A stretch of 64,000 nucleotides of DNA from Simonsiella sp051414845 (GCA_051414845.1 CP183313.1:2108001-2172000), one strand, 5' to 3'; positions 1-12,224 are shown, numbered from the stretch's first letter. Notes: generated by a model not told the origin, from the sequence alone. Program-made: numbers and translations.

Positions 1-57
1 TTTCACTGTCCTGTTCGAGATGGGAAGGAGTGGTACCAAACCGCTATGGTCGCCAAA
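1..57 (-). rRNA. rrf: 5S ribosomal RNA, partial
   Basis: The complement reads from about position 57 as TTTGGCGACCATAGCGG and continues with the usual 5S segment ending AACAGGACAGTGAAA. Only the 5' half is present because the window edge cuts the rest. It is the last gene of the minus-strand rRNA operon. About 190 bases lie between it and the 3' end of the 23S gene, and I see no tRNA in that gap. Confidence 0.9.
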
Positions 58-249
58 CGTAAACTGTCAAACTGGGAAGCCGTTGAGAAGATTGCTTTGA
101 ATAAGCATTATTCTGTTATTTATTGTTTAATCAACATTAATTTTGGTGATGAACTGTATTCATCAGTAAGCTTTATCTTGATGACTTTGTGTTTATTCTG
201 ATTTTGTGTGTTTTATTTCACTTATCAGTTTCAAAGTTCTTCAAATGAT

Positions 250-3148
<2,899 letters not shown>

Positions 3149-3151
3149 TGA

Positions 3152-3578
3152 AGAACCTTCTGACTTTGCAAAAACTGGCGTTGACAACCAATTTCTACTT
3201 AGATTCTCTACTTTGACAAAGCTTACTGCTGTTGTTGTGTTCCGTTCTTGCCTTTTGTTTACAAGAACAGTTGATACAATCATCACCCAAATTTGCTGTA
3301 TGATTTGTTGCCTTTTCAGGCTGCCTGAAATACTGTTGCATCAGTATTTCAAACCAAATCAAACATTGTCTTTGTTTGTTGATTTCGGCTTTCCAATTTG
3401 TTAAAGATCGATGCGTTCAAAATAAATCGCAAATTAAAGTAAGCCAGCAAGTTTACACAAACTCACTTTAATTTGCAATTTCTATTTTTTAAGTTTTTTT
3501 AAATTCTAAATTTATAAATTATTTTTTATTTTAATTTTTAAATTCATCATTTATTTTTATTTCAGGCTGCCTGAAACT
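3152..3578 (-). other. rRNA spacer between tRNA-Ala and 23S
   Basis: No gene is seen in these roughly 430 bases. The stretch is AT-rich near the tRNA (3470-3560) and contains two uptake sequences (about 3320 and 3560). The complement of 3397-3409 reads GATCTTTAACAAA, which resembles the boxA antitermination element usually found ahead of 23S. Confidence 0.7.
3560..3576. repeat. DNA uptake sequence, representative copy of the 17-mer family
   Basis: The 17-mer TTTCAGGCTGCCTGAAA occurs here and, in one or other orientation, at dozens of further sites all along the window, both between genes and inside them. One strand carries AGGCTGCCTGAA and the other AGGCAGCCTGAA; these are known Neisseriaceae DNA-uptake dialects (AG-simDUS and AG-kingDUS). 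A minor variant AGGCTACCTGAA (the Eikenella-type dialect) occurs for example near 10170, 20220 and 28290. Copies are often paired head to head at gene ends and then look like terminators. Confidence 0.9.
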
Positions 3579-3654
3579 TGGTGGAGGCAAACGGGATCGA
3601 ACCGATGACCCCCTGCTTGCAAAGCAGGTGCTCTACCAACTGAGCTATGCCCCC
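3579..3654 (-). tRNA. tRNA-Ala (TGC)
   Basis: The complement is a complete 76-base tRNA from GGGGGCATAGCTCAG to GCCTCCACCA, with encoded CCA end. The anticodon loop reads CTTTGCAAG, giving anticodon TGC. It sits in the 16S-23S spacer, as in most Proteobacteria. Confidence 0.97.
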
Positions 3655-3771
3655 AGTATTCTTACTTCTTCATAAACAATCAAACTTAATTTAATCTGTT
3701 AAATTTAAATCTTGTTTTATTATTTATTTTTTACTTCAACACATTCTGCTTATCGCTCACATGCTCTAAAC

Positions 3772-3848
<77 letters not shown>

Positions 3849-3860
3849 TATGTGTTGTTT

Positions 3861-3963
3861 AATTTAAAAAAAGAACAAGCTATGCGCGAAGTGAAACATC
3901 GCCGCGTACATTAATTACGTAAGATATTGAACAACACAGCAGAGCGCCGTTATTTTTTAAATT
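3861..3963. repeat. Correia-like palindromic element in the rRNA spacer (tentative)
   Basis: An 11 bp inverted repeat (AATTTAAAAAA at 3861-3871 against TTTTTTAAATT at 3953-3963) bounds 103 bases. The interior, with GCGTACATTAATTACGTAAG, resembles the interior of the clearer element at 35149-35256 (GTGTACACTAAGTACATAAG). The length fits the small class of Correia elements, but the TATAG ends are missing. It could instead be an ordinary structured spacer. Confidence 0.45.
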
Positions 3964-3983
3964 TCGCATCTTTATTTCACAGT

Positions 3984-4007
3984 TTACCGATAAGTGTGAG
4001 TACCTAA
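3984..4007 (-). other. 16S RNase III processing stem, 3' arm
   Basis: Positions 3984-4007 and 5679-5702 are complementary apart from one base (TTACCGATAAGTGTGAGTAC against its partner). They bracket the 16S gene and would form the precursor stem cut by RNase III. Confidence 0.8.
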
Positions 4008-4024
4008 CAATCTCTTCTTTTCTC

Positions 4025-5568
<1,544 letters not shown>

Positions 5569-5678
5569 AATCTCTAACTTATTTAACTTCTGGTCTGCTT
5601 CAAAGAAACCGACAAAGAGTAATCAACTAAAAAGCCAATCACAATCTTGTCTGTTTTTATTGTCGCAGTGTGAGACCA

Positions 5679-5702
5679 TTAGGCACTCACACTTATCGGT
5701 AA
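5679..5702 (-). other. 16S RNase III processing stem, 5' arm
   Basis: Partner of 3984-4007 (see there). It lies about 110 bases ahead of the 16S 5' end. Confidence 0.75.
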
Positions 5703-5709
5703 TCTGTTC

Positions 5710-5720
5710 TGTTAAAGAGC
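5710..5720 (-). promoter_or_regulatory. boxA antitermination site in the rRNA leader
   Basis: The complement reads GCTCTTTAACA, identical to the core boxA consensus at which NusB-S10 loads for ribosomal antitermination. It lies about 90 bases downstream of the promoter and 140 bases ahead of 16S. Confidence 0.8.
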
Positions 5721-5807
5721 TATTTCAACCTTGAAAAACTTAATCAAACCAACTATAATCAGTAGTTCAACTCGCTTTTCGTTGCCGCCGTAGCAGCGAA
5801 AGACCGA

Positions 5808-5836
5808 ACTATACGCAATATAACAAAAAGCGTCAA
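5808..5836 (-). promoter_or_regulatory. Promoter of the rRNA operon
   Basis: The complement shows a -35 element TTGACG (5831-5836), a 17-base spacer and a -10 element TATAGT (5808-5813). Upstream of the -35 (about 5840-5870) the DNA is AT-rich, as in an UP element. The positions fit the start of the leader that carries boxA and the 16S stem. Confidence 0.85.
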
Positions 5837-5910
5837 GCTATAGGTTCAAATATTTTTGCACAAAATGATAATCTCCTTGATATTCAAAGAAATTTTGTTA
5901 CGAAAATCTT

Positions 5911-6542
5911 TCAGACTGAATGGAAATTCAGCCACACAAACTTAAATAAGCCAAAACTCAAATACCACATCATCGCCCCAATCAAAAATTCCAACACCCG
6001 CCAAGCTTTCGGATTAGCAAAAATTGGGTTCAACAAACGCGCGCCATAATCCAGCCCAAAAAACCACACAAACGACACACACACCGTGCCCAGCAAAAAC
6101 CAAGGCTTCTCGTTCGCTCGCAACAGCGCAGCAATCCCGCCAATCAAGACCACCGTATCTATATAAACGTGCGGATTGAGCAGCGTTATCACCAGCGTAG
6201 ACAAAACCGTTGCTTTCAGGCTGCCTGAACCACCATTTTCCTGCACCAACAACGCGCCATGTTGCTTGGACAACGCCGCACGAAACGACTTCACGCCATA
6301 CCACAACAAAAACAGCGCACCGCCCAAAGCCAACGCCAGCGACAACACAGGACTCTGGCTAATCAAACCGCCCACACCTAACACACCCAACCCAATCAGC
6401 AAAAAATCGCACACAAAACAAATCCCCCCCAAAACACATATTGCCGCAACAATCCCTGTTTCAACACAAACGCATTTTGCGCCCGAATCGCCATAATCAG
6501 GCTGCCTGAAACCAGCGCGCCCTTCAACTAAATTGACCACAT
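5911..6542 (-). pseudogene. Frameshifted LysE/ArgO-type amino-acid exporter
   Basis: The 3' two thirds encode a clear ArgO/LysE-family inner-membrane exporter with several hydrophobic helices and the family signature LLNPHVYIDTVVLIGG. The N-terminal part (MAIRAQNAFVLKQGLLRQY, about 6420-6495) is in a different frame from the rest. The two frames meet at a run of seven C (6424-6430; G7 on the coding strand). Ahead of it, the matching frame is also interrupted by a TAG shortly after the likely ATG at 6540-6542. A reading frame of 218 codons spans the region, but its first 45 or so residues do not match the family. ArgO exports basic amino acids. The gene is either dead or, less likely, phase-variable through the G tract. 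Confidence 0.75.
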
Positions 6543-6637
6543 AAACCAACCCAACAAAAAAGCGCACGTTTTACCATGCGCTGCTGTTTTTGAACAGAAA
6601 AAATATTTCAGGCAGCCTTGCAACCTGCACTACCGTC

Positions 6638-6734
6638 ATTTCCGAGTAGACGGGAATCCATCTTTGCTATCCAGTTTGCCATTTTCATCAAGCGTTTGTG
6701 TAGATGAACTCGTTATTCCCGCCTACGCGGGAAT
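6638..6734. repeat. dRS3-bounded repeat unit, degenerate left end
   Basis: A perfect dRS3 repeat (ATTCCC-N8-GGGAAT) lies at 6715-6734 and a degenerate one at 6638-6657, with a spacer related to those at 38559, 41345 and 55685. dRS3 is a known small neisserial repeat that serves as a target for filamentous phage integration and for rearrangement. Confidence 0.7.
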
Positions 6735-6750
6735 AACGAGTAGGTACATT

Positions 6751-7314
6751 TCAGACTGCCGGAAATGTATCTTCATCAAACGTAACCGCTTCCGCCAACA
6801 CTTTTCCCGCCACATCTTTTGCCGACAAATTCGGTTCGCCAATCAGTTGCCAATCAATGCCGACCGTTGGGTCGTTCCACAACAGCGAATGTTCCGAACT
6901 CGAGTCGTAATAATCGGTGCATTTGTAAACAAATTCCGTATTATCTTCAAGCGTGTAGAAGCCGTGCGCGAAGCCTTCAGGTACCCACAACTGGCGTTTG
7001 TTTTCCGCCGACAACACTGCGCCAAACCATTTGCCAAACGTGGGCGACGAGCGGCGCAAATCCACCGCCACATCAAACACGCTGCCGACCACCACGCGCA
7101 CGAGTTTGCCTTGCGTATGCGCCATTTGGTAATGCAAGCCGCGCAACACGTTTTTGCTGGATTTGCTGTGATTTTCCTGCACAAAGGTGCGGTCGGCGAC
7201 GTGTTCGCGGAACCAGTTCTCGCGGAAGGTTTCCATAAAAAAGCCGCGTTCATCGCCGAACACTTTGGGTTCTAATAATTTGACATCGGGGATAGTGGTT
7301 TCAATAATGTTCAT
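6751..7314 (-). CDS. rfbC: dTDP-4-dehydrorhamnose 3,5-epimerase
   Basis: RmlC catalyses the third step of dTDP-L-rhamnose synthesis, epimerising dTDP-4-dehydro-6-deoxyglucose at C3 and C5. The 187-residue protein is full length for this cupin family. Visible motifs are FVQENHSKSSKNVLRGLHYQ near residues 44-63, with the catalytic His of RGLHYQ, and RQLWVPEGFAHGF near 107-119. The gene is on the same strand as rfbD and rfbB but is separated from rfbD by a broken SMI1-type gene, so a simple rfb operon is not preserved. The DNA ahead of it (7335-7398) carries an inverted GGTGGAC repeat, part of a dispersed repeat family. Confidence 0.95.
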   Translation of the reverse strand: MNIIETTIPDVKLLEPKVFGDERGFFMETFRENWFREHVADRTFVQENHSKSSKNVLRGLHYQMAHTQGKLVRVVVGSVFDVAVDLRRSSPTFGKWFGAVLSAENKRQLWVPEGFAHGFYTLEDNTEFVYKCTDYYDSSSEHSLLWNDPTVGIDWQLIGEPNLSAKDVAGKVLAEAVTFDEDTFPAV

Positions 7315-7334
7315 GTTTTCAACCTCTTAAATGA

Positions 7335-7398
7335 TAGGGTGGACACTGTCCACTATTTTGCAAATTTGACTGTTTAGGTGGACGGTATCCACCCTACG
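7335..7398. repeat. Inverted repeat TAGGGTGGACA / TATCCACCCTA
   Basis: AGGGTGGACACTGTCCAC and, about 30 bases on, GGTGGACGGTATCCACCCT form a palindromic intergenic unit. It resembles the unit at 9387-9481, so it is probably one copy of a dispersed repeat. Confidence 0.5.
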
Positions 7399-7423
7399 GA
7401 TTGGGTTTTCAGGCAGCCTGAAA

Positions 7424-7797
7424 TCAATCTAGCAACTGCCAATTTTCATCTTCATTAGACATAATCTTCGTGATTAAATCCGCCATATTTCAGGCAACAT
7501 ACTGCATTTGAGCCGCGCCCATCGCCCCCAAATCCAGCGCATAAATTGAATCATCATATTGTTTTTTAATAAAGAAACCTAAATCGCCATTCTGCCCAAT
7601 CATAAAATAATCGGGCGCATCTTGTTCAATTTGGTAGATTTCATTGCGTTCCGCCAAACTATTGACACCATAAAATAACCGCCATTGCCAAAATCATCAT
7701 AAAAATCAATATATTCTTCGTTGCCTAAGCTGTCTAAAAATAGTGCATAATTCTCTGGCAAAGTGAAACCGAACGTTTCATTTAAGTAAAAACTCAT
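7424..7797 (-). pseudogene. Broken SMI1/KNR4-type protein (immunity-like)
   Basis: From ATG 7795-7797, preceded by AAGGA, the frame encodes MSFYLNETFGFTLPENYALF and then DSLGNEEYIDFYDDFGNGGYF, typical of SMI1/KNR4 domains that often act as immunity proteins of polymorphic toxins. At a run of four A (7672-7675) the frame is lost. The continuation YGVNSLAERNEIYQIEQD and then DYFMIGQNGDLGFFI is in another frame, as if one T had been lost on the coding strand. Further on a TGA within a degenerate uptake sequence interrupts it before a tail ending at 7424. No toxin gene is adjacent. The identity is inferred from motif style only. Confidence 0.65.
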
Positions 7798-7962
7798 ATC
7801 GAAATCCTTTTTCAGGCAGCCTTTCAGCATACAAAAATCATGTAACAACTTGGAGCGAAAACACCCATTCGTATTTAATCTGCTCAATATATTGCTTTTG
7901 CGGACTCGGACATCCGCGCTCCAAATTTTCTCGTTTATTTTCAGACAACCTTAAAATTCAAA

Positions 7963-8838
7963 TCACACATAATCCTTCAAATTCAACAACGCCTTACGCC
8001 AATCACTCGGCGCAATCCCGAACGCTGCCTGAATTTTGCCGCAATCCAGCTGCGAATTGGCAGGACGCGCCGCAGGGGTCGGATAATCGGCGGTGGTAAT
8101 CGCATTTAAAACAGGGGCTTGCGCCAACACATCTTGCGCCACCGCTTGCGCGAAAATTTCCGCCGCGAAACCGTGCCACGACACATAAGGGCTGCCTGAA
8201 AAATGGTACACGCCATAAGCATTTGATTTACCAGCGTGAATTTTCTCACACATTGCAATCAACGCCGCCGCAATATCGCCTGCGTAAGTCGGGCTGCCGA
8301 ATTGGTCGGCGACCACGCCAAAGCTGTCGCGTGTCGCGCCTAAACGTAGCATGGTTTTGACAAAATTGTTGCCCAACTCGTTGAACACCCAAGCGGTTCG
8401 CAAAATAATGTGGCGTTCGCAGGCTGCCTGAACGGCGCGTTCGCCCGCCAATTTCGTTTCGCCGTACACGCTTTGTGGCACGACAGGGGCTGTTTCGCGG
8501 TACGGCGTTTCTCCTTTGCCGTCAAAGACATAGTCGGTGGAAATATGCAACACCGCCGCGCCCACGTCTTGCGCCGCCAACGCCAAATTTTCCGCGCCCG
8601 CGCAGTTAATCGCGTGCGCCAAATCGCGCTCGCTTTCGGCTTTGTCCACCGCCGTATGCGCGGCGGCGTTGATGATGAAATCAGGGCCGAACGCTTGGGC
8701 TGCCTGAAACACGGCGGCGCGGTCGGTAATGTCCAGCGTGTCGCGGTCGGCGGCGAACAGTTCGGCTTTGCCTTGTAATTGCGCAACAAGTTGGCTGCCG
8801 ACTTGTCCGTTTGCGCCTGTAATCAAATATTTAATCAT
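7963..8838 (-). CDS. rfbD: dTDP-4-dehydrorhamnose reductase
   Basis: RmlD performs the last step of dTDP-L-rhamnose synthesis, the NAD(P)H-dependent reduction at C4. The 291 residues form a short-chain dehydrogenase fold: the nucleotide-binding loop TGANGQVGSQL is at residues 7-17 and the catalytic pair appears in SVYGETKLAGE (Tyr-x3-Lys). The substrate-domain motif QFGSPTYAGDIA follows. Its start codon overlaps the stop of the upstream membrane-protein gene by four bases (8835-8838), so the two are probably cotranslated. Confidence 0.95.
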   Translation of the reverse strand: MIKYLITGANGQVGSQLVAQLQGKAELFAADRDTLDITDRAAVFQAAQAFGPDFIINAAAHTAVDKAESERDLAHAINCAGAENLALAAQDVGAAVLHISTDYVFDGKGETPYRETAPVVPQSVYGETKLAGERAVQAACERHIILRTAWVFNELGNNFVKTMLRLGATRDSFGVVADQFGSPTYAGDIAAALIAMCEKIHAGKSNAYGVYHFSGSPYVSWHGFAAEIFAQAVAQDVLAQAPVLNAITTADYPTPAARPANSQLDCGKIQAAFGIAPSDWRKALLNLKDYV

Positions 8839-9335
8839 AAGTTTTCCTTTTTCAGGCTGCCTGAAATGTGTAATGTTTTTTCATCTAAAAAATACAATCG
8901 CGTTTTGTATGCAATTTTTTGGCACAACATTTTGGCGCGACTGGAATCGGAAGTTTCGCCAAGAAAGACACAAATTTGTTCATTTTTATCAATCAGATAA
9001 ATTGAACCTGAAATTTCACACACGCCTAATATTTCATCATAAGTAAATTGTTTTTCAGGCAGCCATTTAAATTGATACCACACTAATTTTTCAATAATAA
9101 AAATGTTTCTATCTGGTTGATAATTTAGCCTTTTTGCGCCAGCTATTTGCTTGATAATATAAGTCGCAACCGACAATATAAAGGCAAACATCGCCAAAAC
9201 GCTTTCCCATTTTTGCAGAATTTCTTCCCAAGGCGCAGTGAACCATGATAAAACAAAAGCAAATATTCCTAACAAAACAATGAGATAAACAAAAATTTTA
9301 GAGAAAGTTAAAAAGGAAAATTTCATCGGTTTCAT
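8835..9335 (-). CDS. Membrane protein of unknown function
   Basis: The family was not recognised. The 166-residue protein starts with two hydrophobic segments (about residues 12-32 and 42-62) joined by a short Trp-rich loop, followed by a soluble domain of about 100 residues that is mostly beta by appearance, with few cysteines. Its C-terminus, HISGSLKKENL, is encoded by an uptake sequence (SGSLK), so the end of the protein has probably been set by the repeat. It overlaps rfbD by four bases. Nothing links it to rhamnose synthesis beyond position. Confidence 0.6.
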   Translation of the reverse strand: MKPMKFSFLTFSKIFVYLIVLLGIFAFVLSWFTAPWEEILQKWESVLAMFAFILSVATYIIKQIAGAKRLNYQPDRNIFIIEKLVWYQFKWLPEKQFTYDEILGVCEISGSIYLIDKNEQICVFLGETSDSSRAKMLCQKIAYKTRLYFLDEKTLHISGSLKKENL

Positions 9336-9386
9336 AATAAAGTCTGCCTGAAAATCGTTGAATCAATCGTTTTACAAAAATCGTTG

Positions 9387-9481
9387 TAGGGTGGGCAACT
9401 CGTTACCTACGCAGATAATTTCAGGCTGCCTGAATCATTGATTTTCCTAACAAAAACGTGGGTATCGAGTTACCCACCCTA
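9387..9481. repeat. Palindromic intergenic repeat with uptake sequence in the middle
   Basis: TAGGGTGGGCAACTCGTTACC and the inverse GGTATCGAGTTACCCACCCT bound a unit of 95 bases with a DNA uptake sequence in its centre. It fills most of the gap 9336-9525, in which I see no gene. Confidence 0.6.
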
Positions 9482-9525
9482 TCAAATGCTTGTTTCAGGC
9501 TGCCTGAAAAATGGGTATATCCTAA

Positions 9526-10107
9526 TTATGAACGCAGCCAATTCCCCAACATTTCCCTTGCGCCCACTTCGCATAAAAAATCTTCCCAATTCGCACATAA
9601 AGTATTGTCCACGCGCAAAGGCACGCGGCGGTTAGCGCGTTTTACCCACAAAGCAGGTGTGGTGTCGCGATGACTTTGCCGATAATAAAATTGGCATTGT
9701 GAGCGCAACAATGTTTGTTTTTTGCGCCCAAATGCGCCATAAATCACGATTTTTTCGCGGTAAACGTCGGCAAATATGCGCGTGGTTAAACCGAACCACC
9801 AGCTTTCAGTTAGCCACAGCCAAAACAGCGAAAATATTATCCATGCAAACCAATGATTTAATCCTGAAAGCGTAATGGCGATGTAAAACGCAGCAGCGAA
9901 AATCCCACTCGCCGCCAACATCGCCATCGGCATCATCATTGCGCCCGCAGGAGAAATGAGATAACGCCGTCCGCCGTTAGGCAAAGGCTGAACGCGGCGT
10001 GGCTTTTGGCTGCGCAATTCCACCCACGCCACCGAAGTGTCAAGCTGGGCGCAATTGGCTTTTTTGTAACGTGGCTGGCGGTTTTGTTTGGGAATATGTT
10101 TGGGCAT
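9526..10107 (-). CDS. Membrane protein of unknown function
   Basis: The family was not recognised. The 193-residue protein has a basic N-terminus (KHIPKQNRQPRYKKANC), then two strong hydrophobic segments near residues 55-100 (MMMPMAMLAASGIFAAAFYI; WFAWIIFSLFWLWL), then a basic C-terminal domain. The layout, with two central helices and a following beta-like domain, resembles PH-domain-like or YcxB-like membrane proteins, but this is only an impression. It lies between rfbB and the two-gene unit containing rfbD. Confidence 0.6.
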   Translation of the reverse strand: MPKHIPKQNRQPRYKKANCAQLDTSVAWVELRSQKPRRVQPLPNGGRRYLISPAGAMMMPMAMLAASGIFAAAFYIAITLSGLNHWFAWIIFSLFWLWLTESWWFGLTTRIFADVYREKIVIYGAFGRKKQTLLRSQCQFYYRQSHRDTTPALWVKRANRRVPLRVDNTLCANWEDFLCEVGAREMLGNWLRS

Positions 10108-10189
10108 ATAAATCTTTCAGGCTGCCTGAAATCATTGAAAAATCATATTGTAAATGAACACGCCATATTTCAGGCTACCTGAAAAACAA

Positions 10190-10222
10190 AAAGCGTATAA
10201 AAAAATTGCTTTTATACGCTTC
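10190..10222 (-). terminator. Terminator after rfbB
   Basis: AAGCGTATAAAA and its inverse TTTTATACGCTT form a 12 bp hairpin just beyond the rfbB stop codon. Confidence 0.7.
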
Positions 10223-10234
10223 AATATAAAGATT

Positions 10235-11302
10235 TCATGGCTTGATTTCCCCCAAACGTTCTAAACGATACGAACCGTTCAACACGTTTTGACACCATGT
10301 TTTATTGTTCAAATACCATTGAACCGTTTTGCGAATGCCGCTTTCAAACGTCTCTTGCGGCTGCCAACCCAATTCGCGCCCGATTTTCGCTGCGTCAATT
10401 GCGTAACGCACATCGTGTCCAGGGCGGTCTTTTACATAGGTAATCAAATCAGTATAATGCGCCACGCCTTGTGGCTTATTTGGCACAAGTTCCTCTAATA
10501 ATTCACAAATTTTACGCACGACTTCAATATTGGTTTTCTCGTTGTGTCCTCCGATATTGTAGGTTGCGCCGATTTCGCCACGCGTAAGCACTTGATATAA
10601 GGCGCGTGCGTGGTCTTCCACATACAGCCAATCACGTATTTGCATACCGTCGCCGTAGACGGGCAAGGGTTTGCCCTCCAACGCATTTAAAATCATGAGC
10701 GGAATCAGTTTTTCGGGGAAATGGTAGCAGCCGTAATTGTTGGAACAGTTGGTAACGATGGTTGGCAAACCGTAGGTGCGTAACCATGCGCGGACGAGAT
10801 GGTCGCTGCTGGCTTTGCTGGCGGAATAGGGGCTGCTCGGTGAGTAAGGCGTTGTTTCCGTGAATAAATCGTCCGTGCCTTGCAAATCGCCGTACACTTC
10901 ATCGGTGGAAATATGGTGGAAACGGAACGCGGCTTTGCGCGTTTCAGGCAGCGTATTCCAATATTTTCGCGCGGCTTCCAACAGCATGAATGTGCCGACG
11001 ATATTGGTTTGGATAAACTCGCCTGCGCTGTCAATGCTGCGGTCTACATGGCTTTCGGCGGCAAGGTGCATCACGGCATCGGGCTGATGCTCGGCGAATA
11101 CGCGGTCGAGTTCGGCATGGTCGCAGATGTCCACTTGCTCAAAGGCGTAGCGCGGGCTGCCTGAAACGCTGGTCAGGCTTTCTAGGTTGCCTGCGTAGGT
11201 GAGTTTGTCTAGATTGACCACGCTGTCTGGCGTGTCGTTGATGATGTGGCGCACGACTGCAGAGCCGATAAAACCTGCGCCACCTGTGATGAGTAGTTTC
11301 AT
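10235..11302 (-). CDS. rfbB: dTDP-glucose 4,6-dehydratase
   Basis: RmlB converts dTDP-glucose to dTDP-4-dehydro-6-deoxyglucose, the second step of dTDP-rhamnose synthesis. The 355 residues are full length for the family: NAD-binding GGAGFIGSAVV at residues 7-17, HISTDEVYGDL near 130-140 and the catalytic YSASKASSDHLVRAW (Tyr-x3-Lys) near 160. The first-step enzyme rfbA (glucose-1-phosphate thymidylyltransferase), commonly the next gene, is absent from this window and must be elsewhere if the pathway works. Confidence 0.97.
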   Translation of the reverse strand: MKLLITGGAGFIGSAVVRHIINDTPDSVVNLDKLTYAGNLESLTSVSGSPRYAFEQVDICDHAELDRVFAEHQPDAVMHLAAESHVDRSIDSAGEFIQTNIVGTFMLLEAARKYWNTLPETRKAAFRFHHISTDEVYGDLQGTDDLFTETTPYSPSSPYSASKASSDHLVRAWLRTYGLPTIVTNCSNNYGCYHFPEKLIPLMILNALEGKPLPVYGDGMQIRDWLYVEDHARALYQVLTRGEIGATYNIGGHNEKTNIEVVRKICELLEELVPNKPQGVAHYTDLITYVKDRPGHDVRYAIDAAKIGRELGWQPQETFESGIRKTVQWYLNNKTWCQNVLNGSYRLERLGEIKP

Positions 11303-11318
11303 GATATAGCTACAAATA

Positions 11319-11341
11319 GAGCCATCTGATTAGGATGGCTC
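11319..11341 (-). terminator. Hairpin between rfbB and kdsA
   Basis: GAGCCATC and GATGGCTC form an 8 bp stem with a 7-base loop immediately after the kdsA stop codon. It is a probable terminator for kdsA, though a T run is weak. Confidence 0.55.
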
Positions 11342-11346
11342 ATGAA

Positions 11347-12192
11347 TTAAACAATCTCCAACGGAGCAAACGATTTCACCAAATCATCAACCGCTTTCAC
11401 ACGCGTCAAAAAGTCTTCCAACAACGCCAACGGCAACGCGCTTGGCCCATCACAACGCGCTTTATCGGGATTTTCGTGGCTTTCCAAGAACAAGCCCGCC
11501 AAACCTGTCGCCATGCCCGCCAACGCCAAATCCAACACTTGCGCTCGGCGACCGCCCGATGCTGCCGCACCACTTTCGCGTTGTTGCAGCGAATGGGTTA
11601 CGTCAAAAATCACAGGGGCGTTGCCGCAGGTTTTTTTCATCACACCAAAGCCCAACATATCTACCACCAAATTATCGTAGCCAAATTGTGCGCCGCGTTC
11701 GCACAAAATAATTTGCTCGTTGCCCGCTTCGGCGAATTTTTCCACGATGTTTTTCATTTGCGCAGGCGACAAAAATTGCGGTTTTTTGATGTTGATGACC
11801 GCGCCTGTTTTCGCCATTGCCGCCACCAAATCGGTTTGACGCGCCAAAAATGCGGGCAGTTGCAACACGTCGCACACATCGGCAACAGGTGCGCATTGGT
11901 ACGGTTCATGCACATCGGTAATCACGGGGCAGCCGAATTCTTGTTTCACGCGCGCGAAAATTTTCATGCCTTCATTCAAGCCCACGCCGCGATAGGAATA
12001 CACGGACGAGCGGTTCGCTTTGTCAAAAGACGCTTTGAAAACATAGGGAATGCCGAGTTTTTCGGTTACGCGGACGTAGTGTTCAGCAGCGCGGAGGGTG
12101 CTGTCCATGTCTTCTAATACGTTGATGCCGCCAAATAATGTGAACGGTTTTTGGTTGGCGACTGCGATTTTTTGGATGTTTACGGTTTGCAT
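11347..12192 (-). CDS. kdsA: 3-deoxy-8-phosphooctulonate (KDO-8-P) synthase
   Basis: KdsA condenses arabinose-5-phosphate with phosphoenolpyruvate to give KDO-8-phosphate, the precursor of KDO for the lipooligosaccharide core. The 281-residue protein is full length and shows the family blocks FTLFGGINVLEDMDST at the N-terminus, IKKPQFLSPAQMKNIVEK in the middle and FDVTHSLQQRESGAAASGGR near 200. The gene lies directly downstream of a remnant of kdsD, whose product would have supplied its substrate. Confidence 0.96.
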   Translation of the reverse strand: MQTVNIQKIAVANQKPFTLFGGINVLEDMDSTLRAAEHYVRVTEKLGIPYVFKASFDKANRSSVYSYRGVGLNEGMKIFARVKQEFGCPVITDVHEPYQCAPVADVCDVLQLPAFLARQTDLVAAMAKTGAVINIKKPQFLSPAQMKNIVEKFAEAGNEQIILCERGAQFGYDNLVVDMLGFGVMKKTCGNAPVIFDVTHSLQQRESGAAASGGRRAQVLDLALAGMATGLAGLFLESHENPDKARCDGPSALPLALLEDFLTRVKAVDDLVKSFAPLEIV

Positions 12193-12224
12193 AGGGGTTT
12201 CCTTGTTGGGTTTGTAGATTGTTT

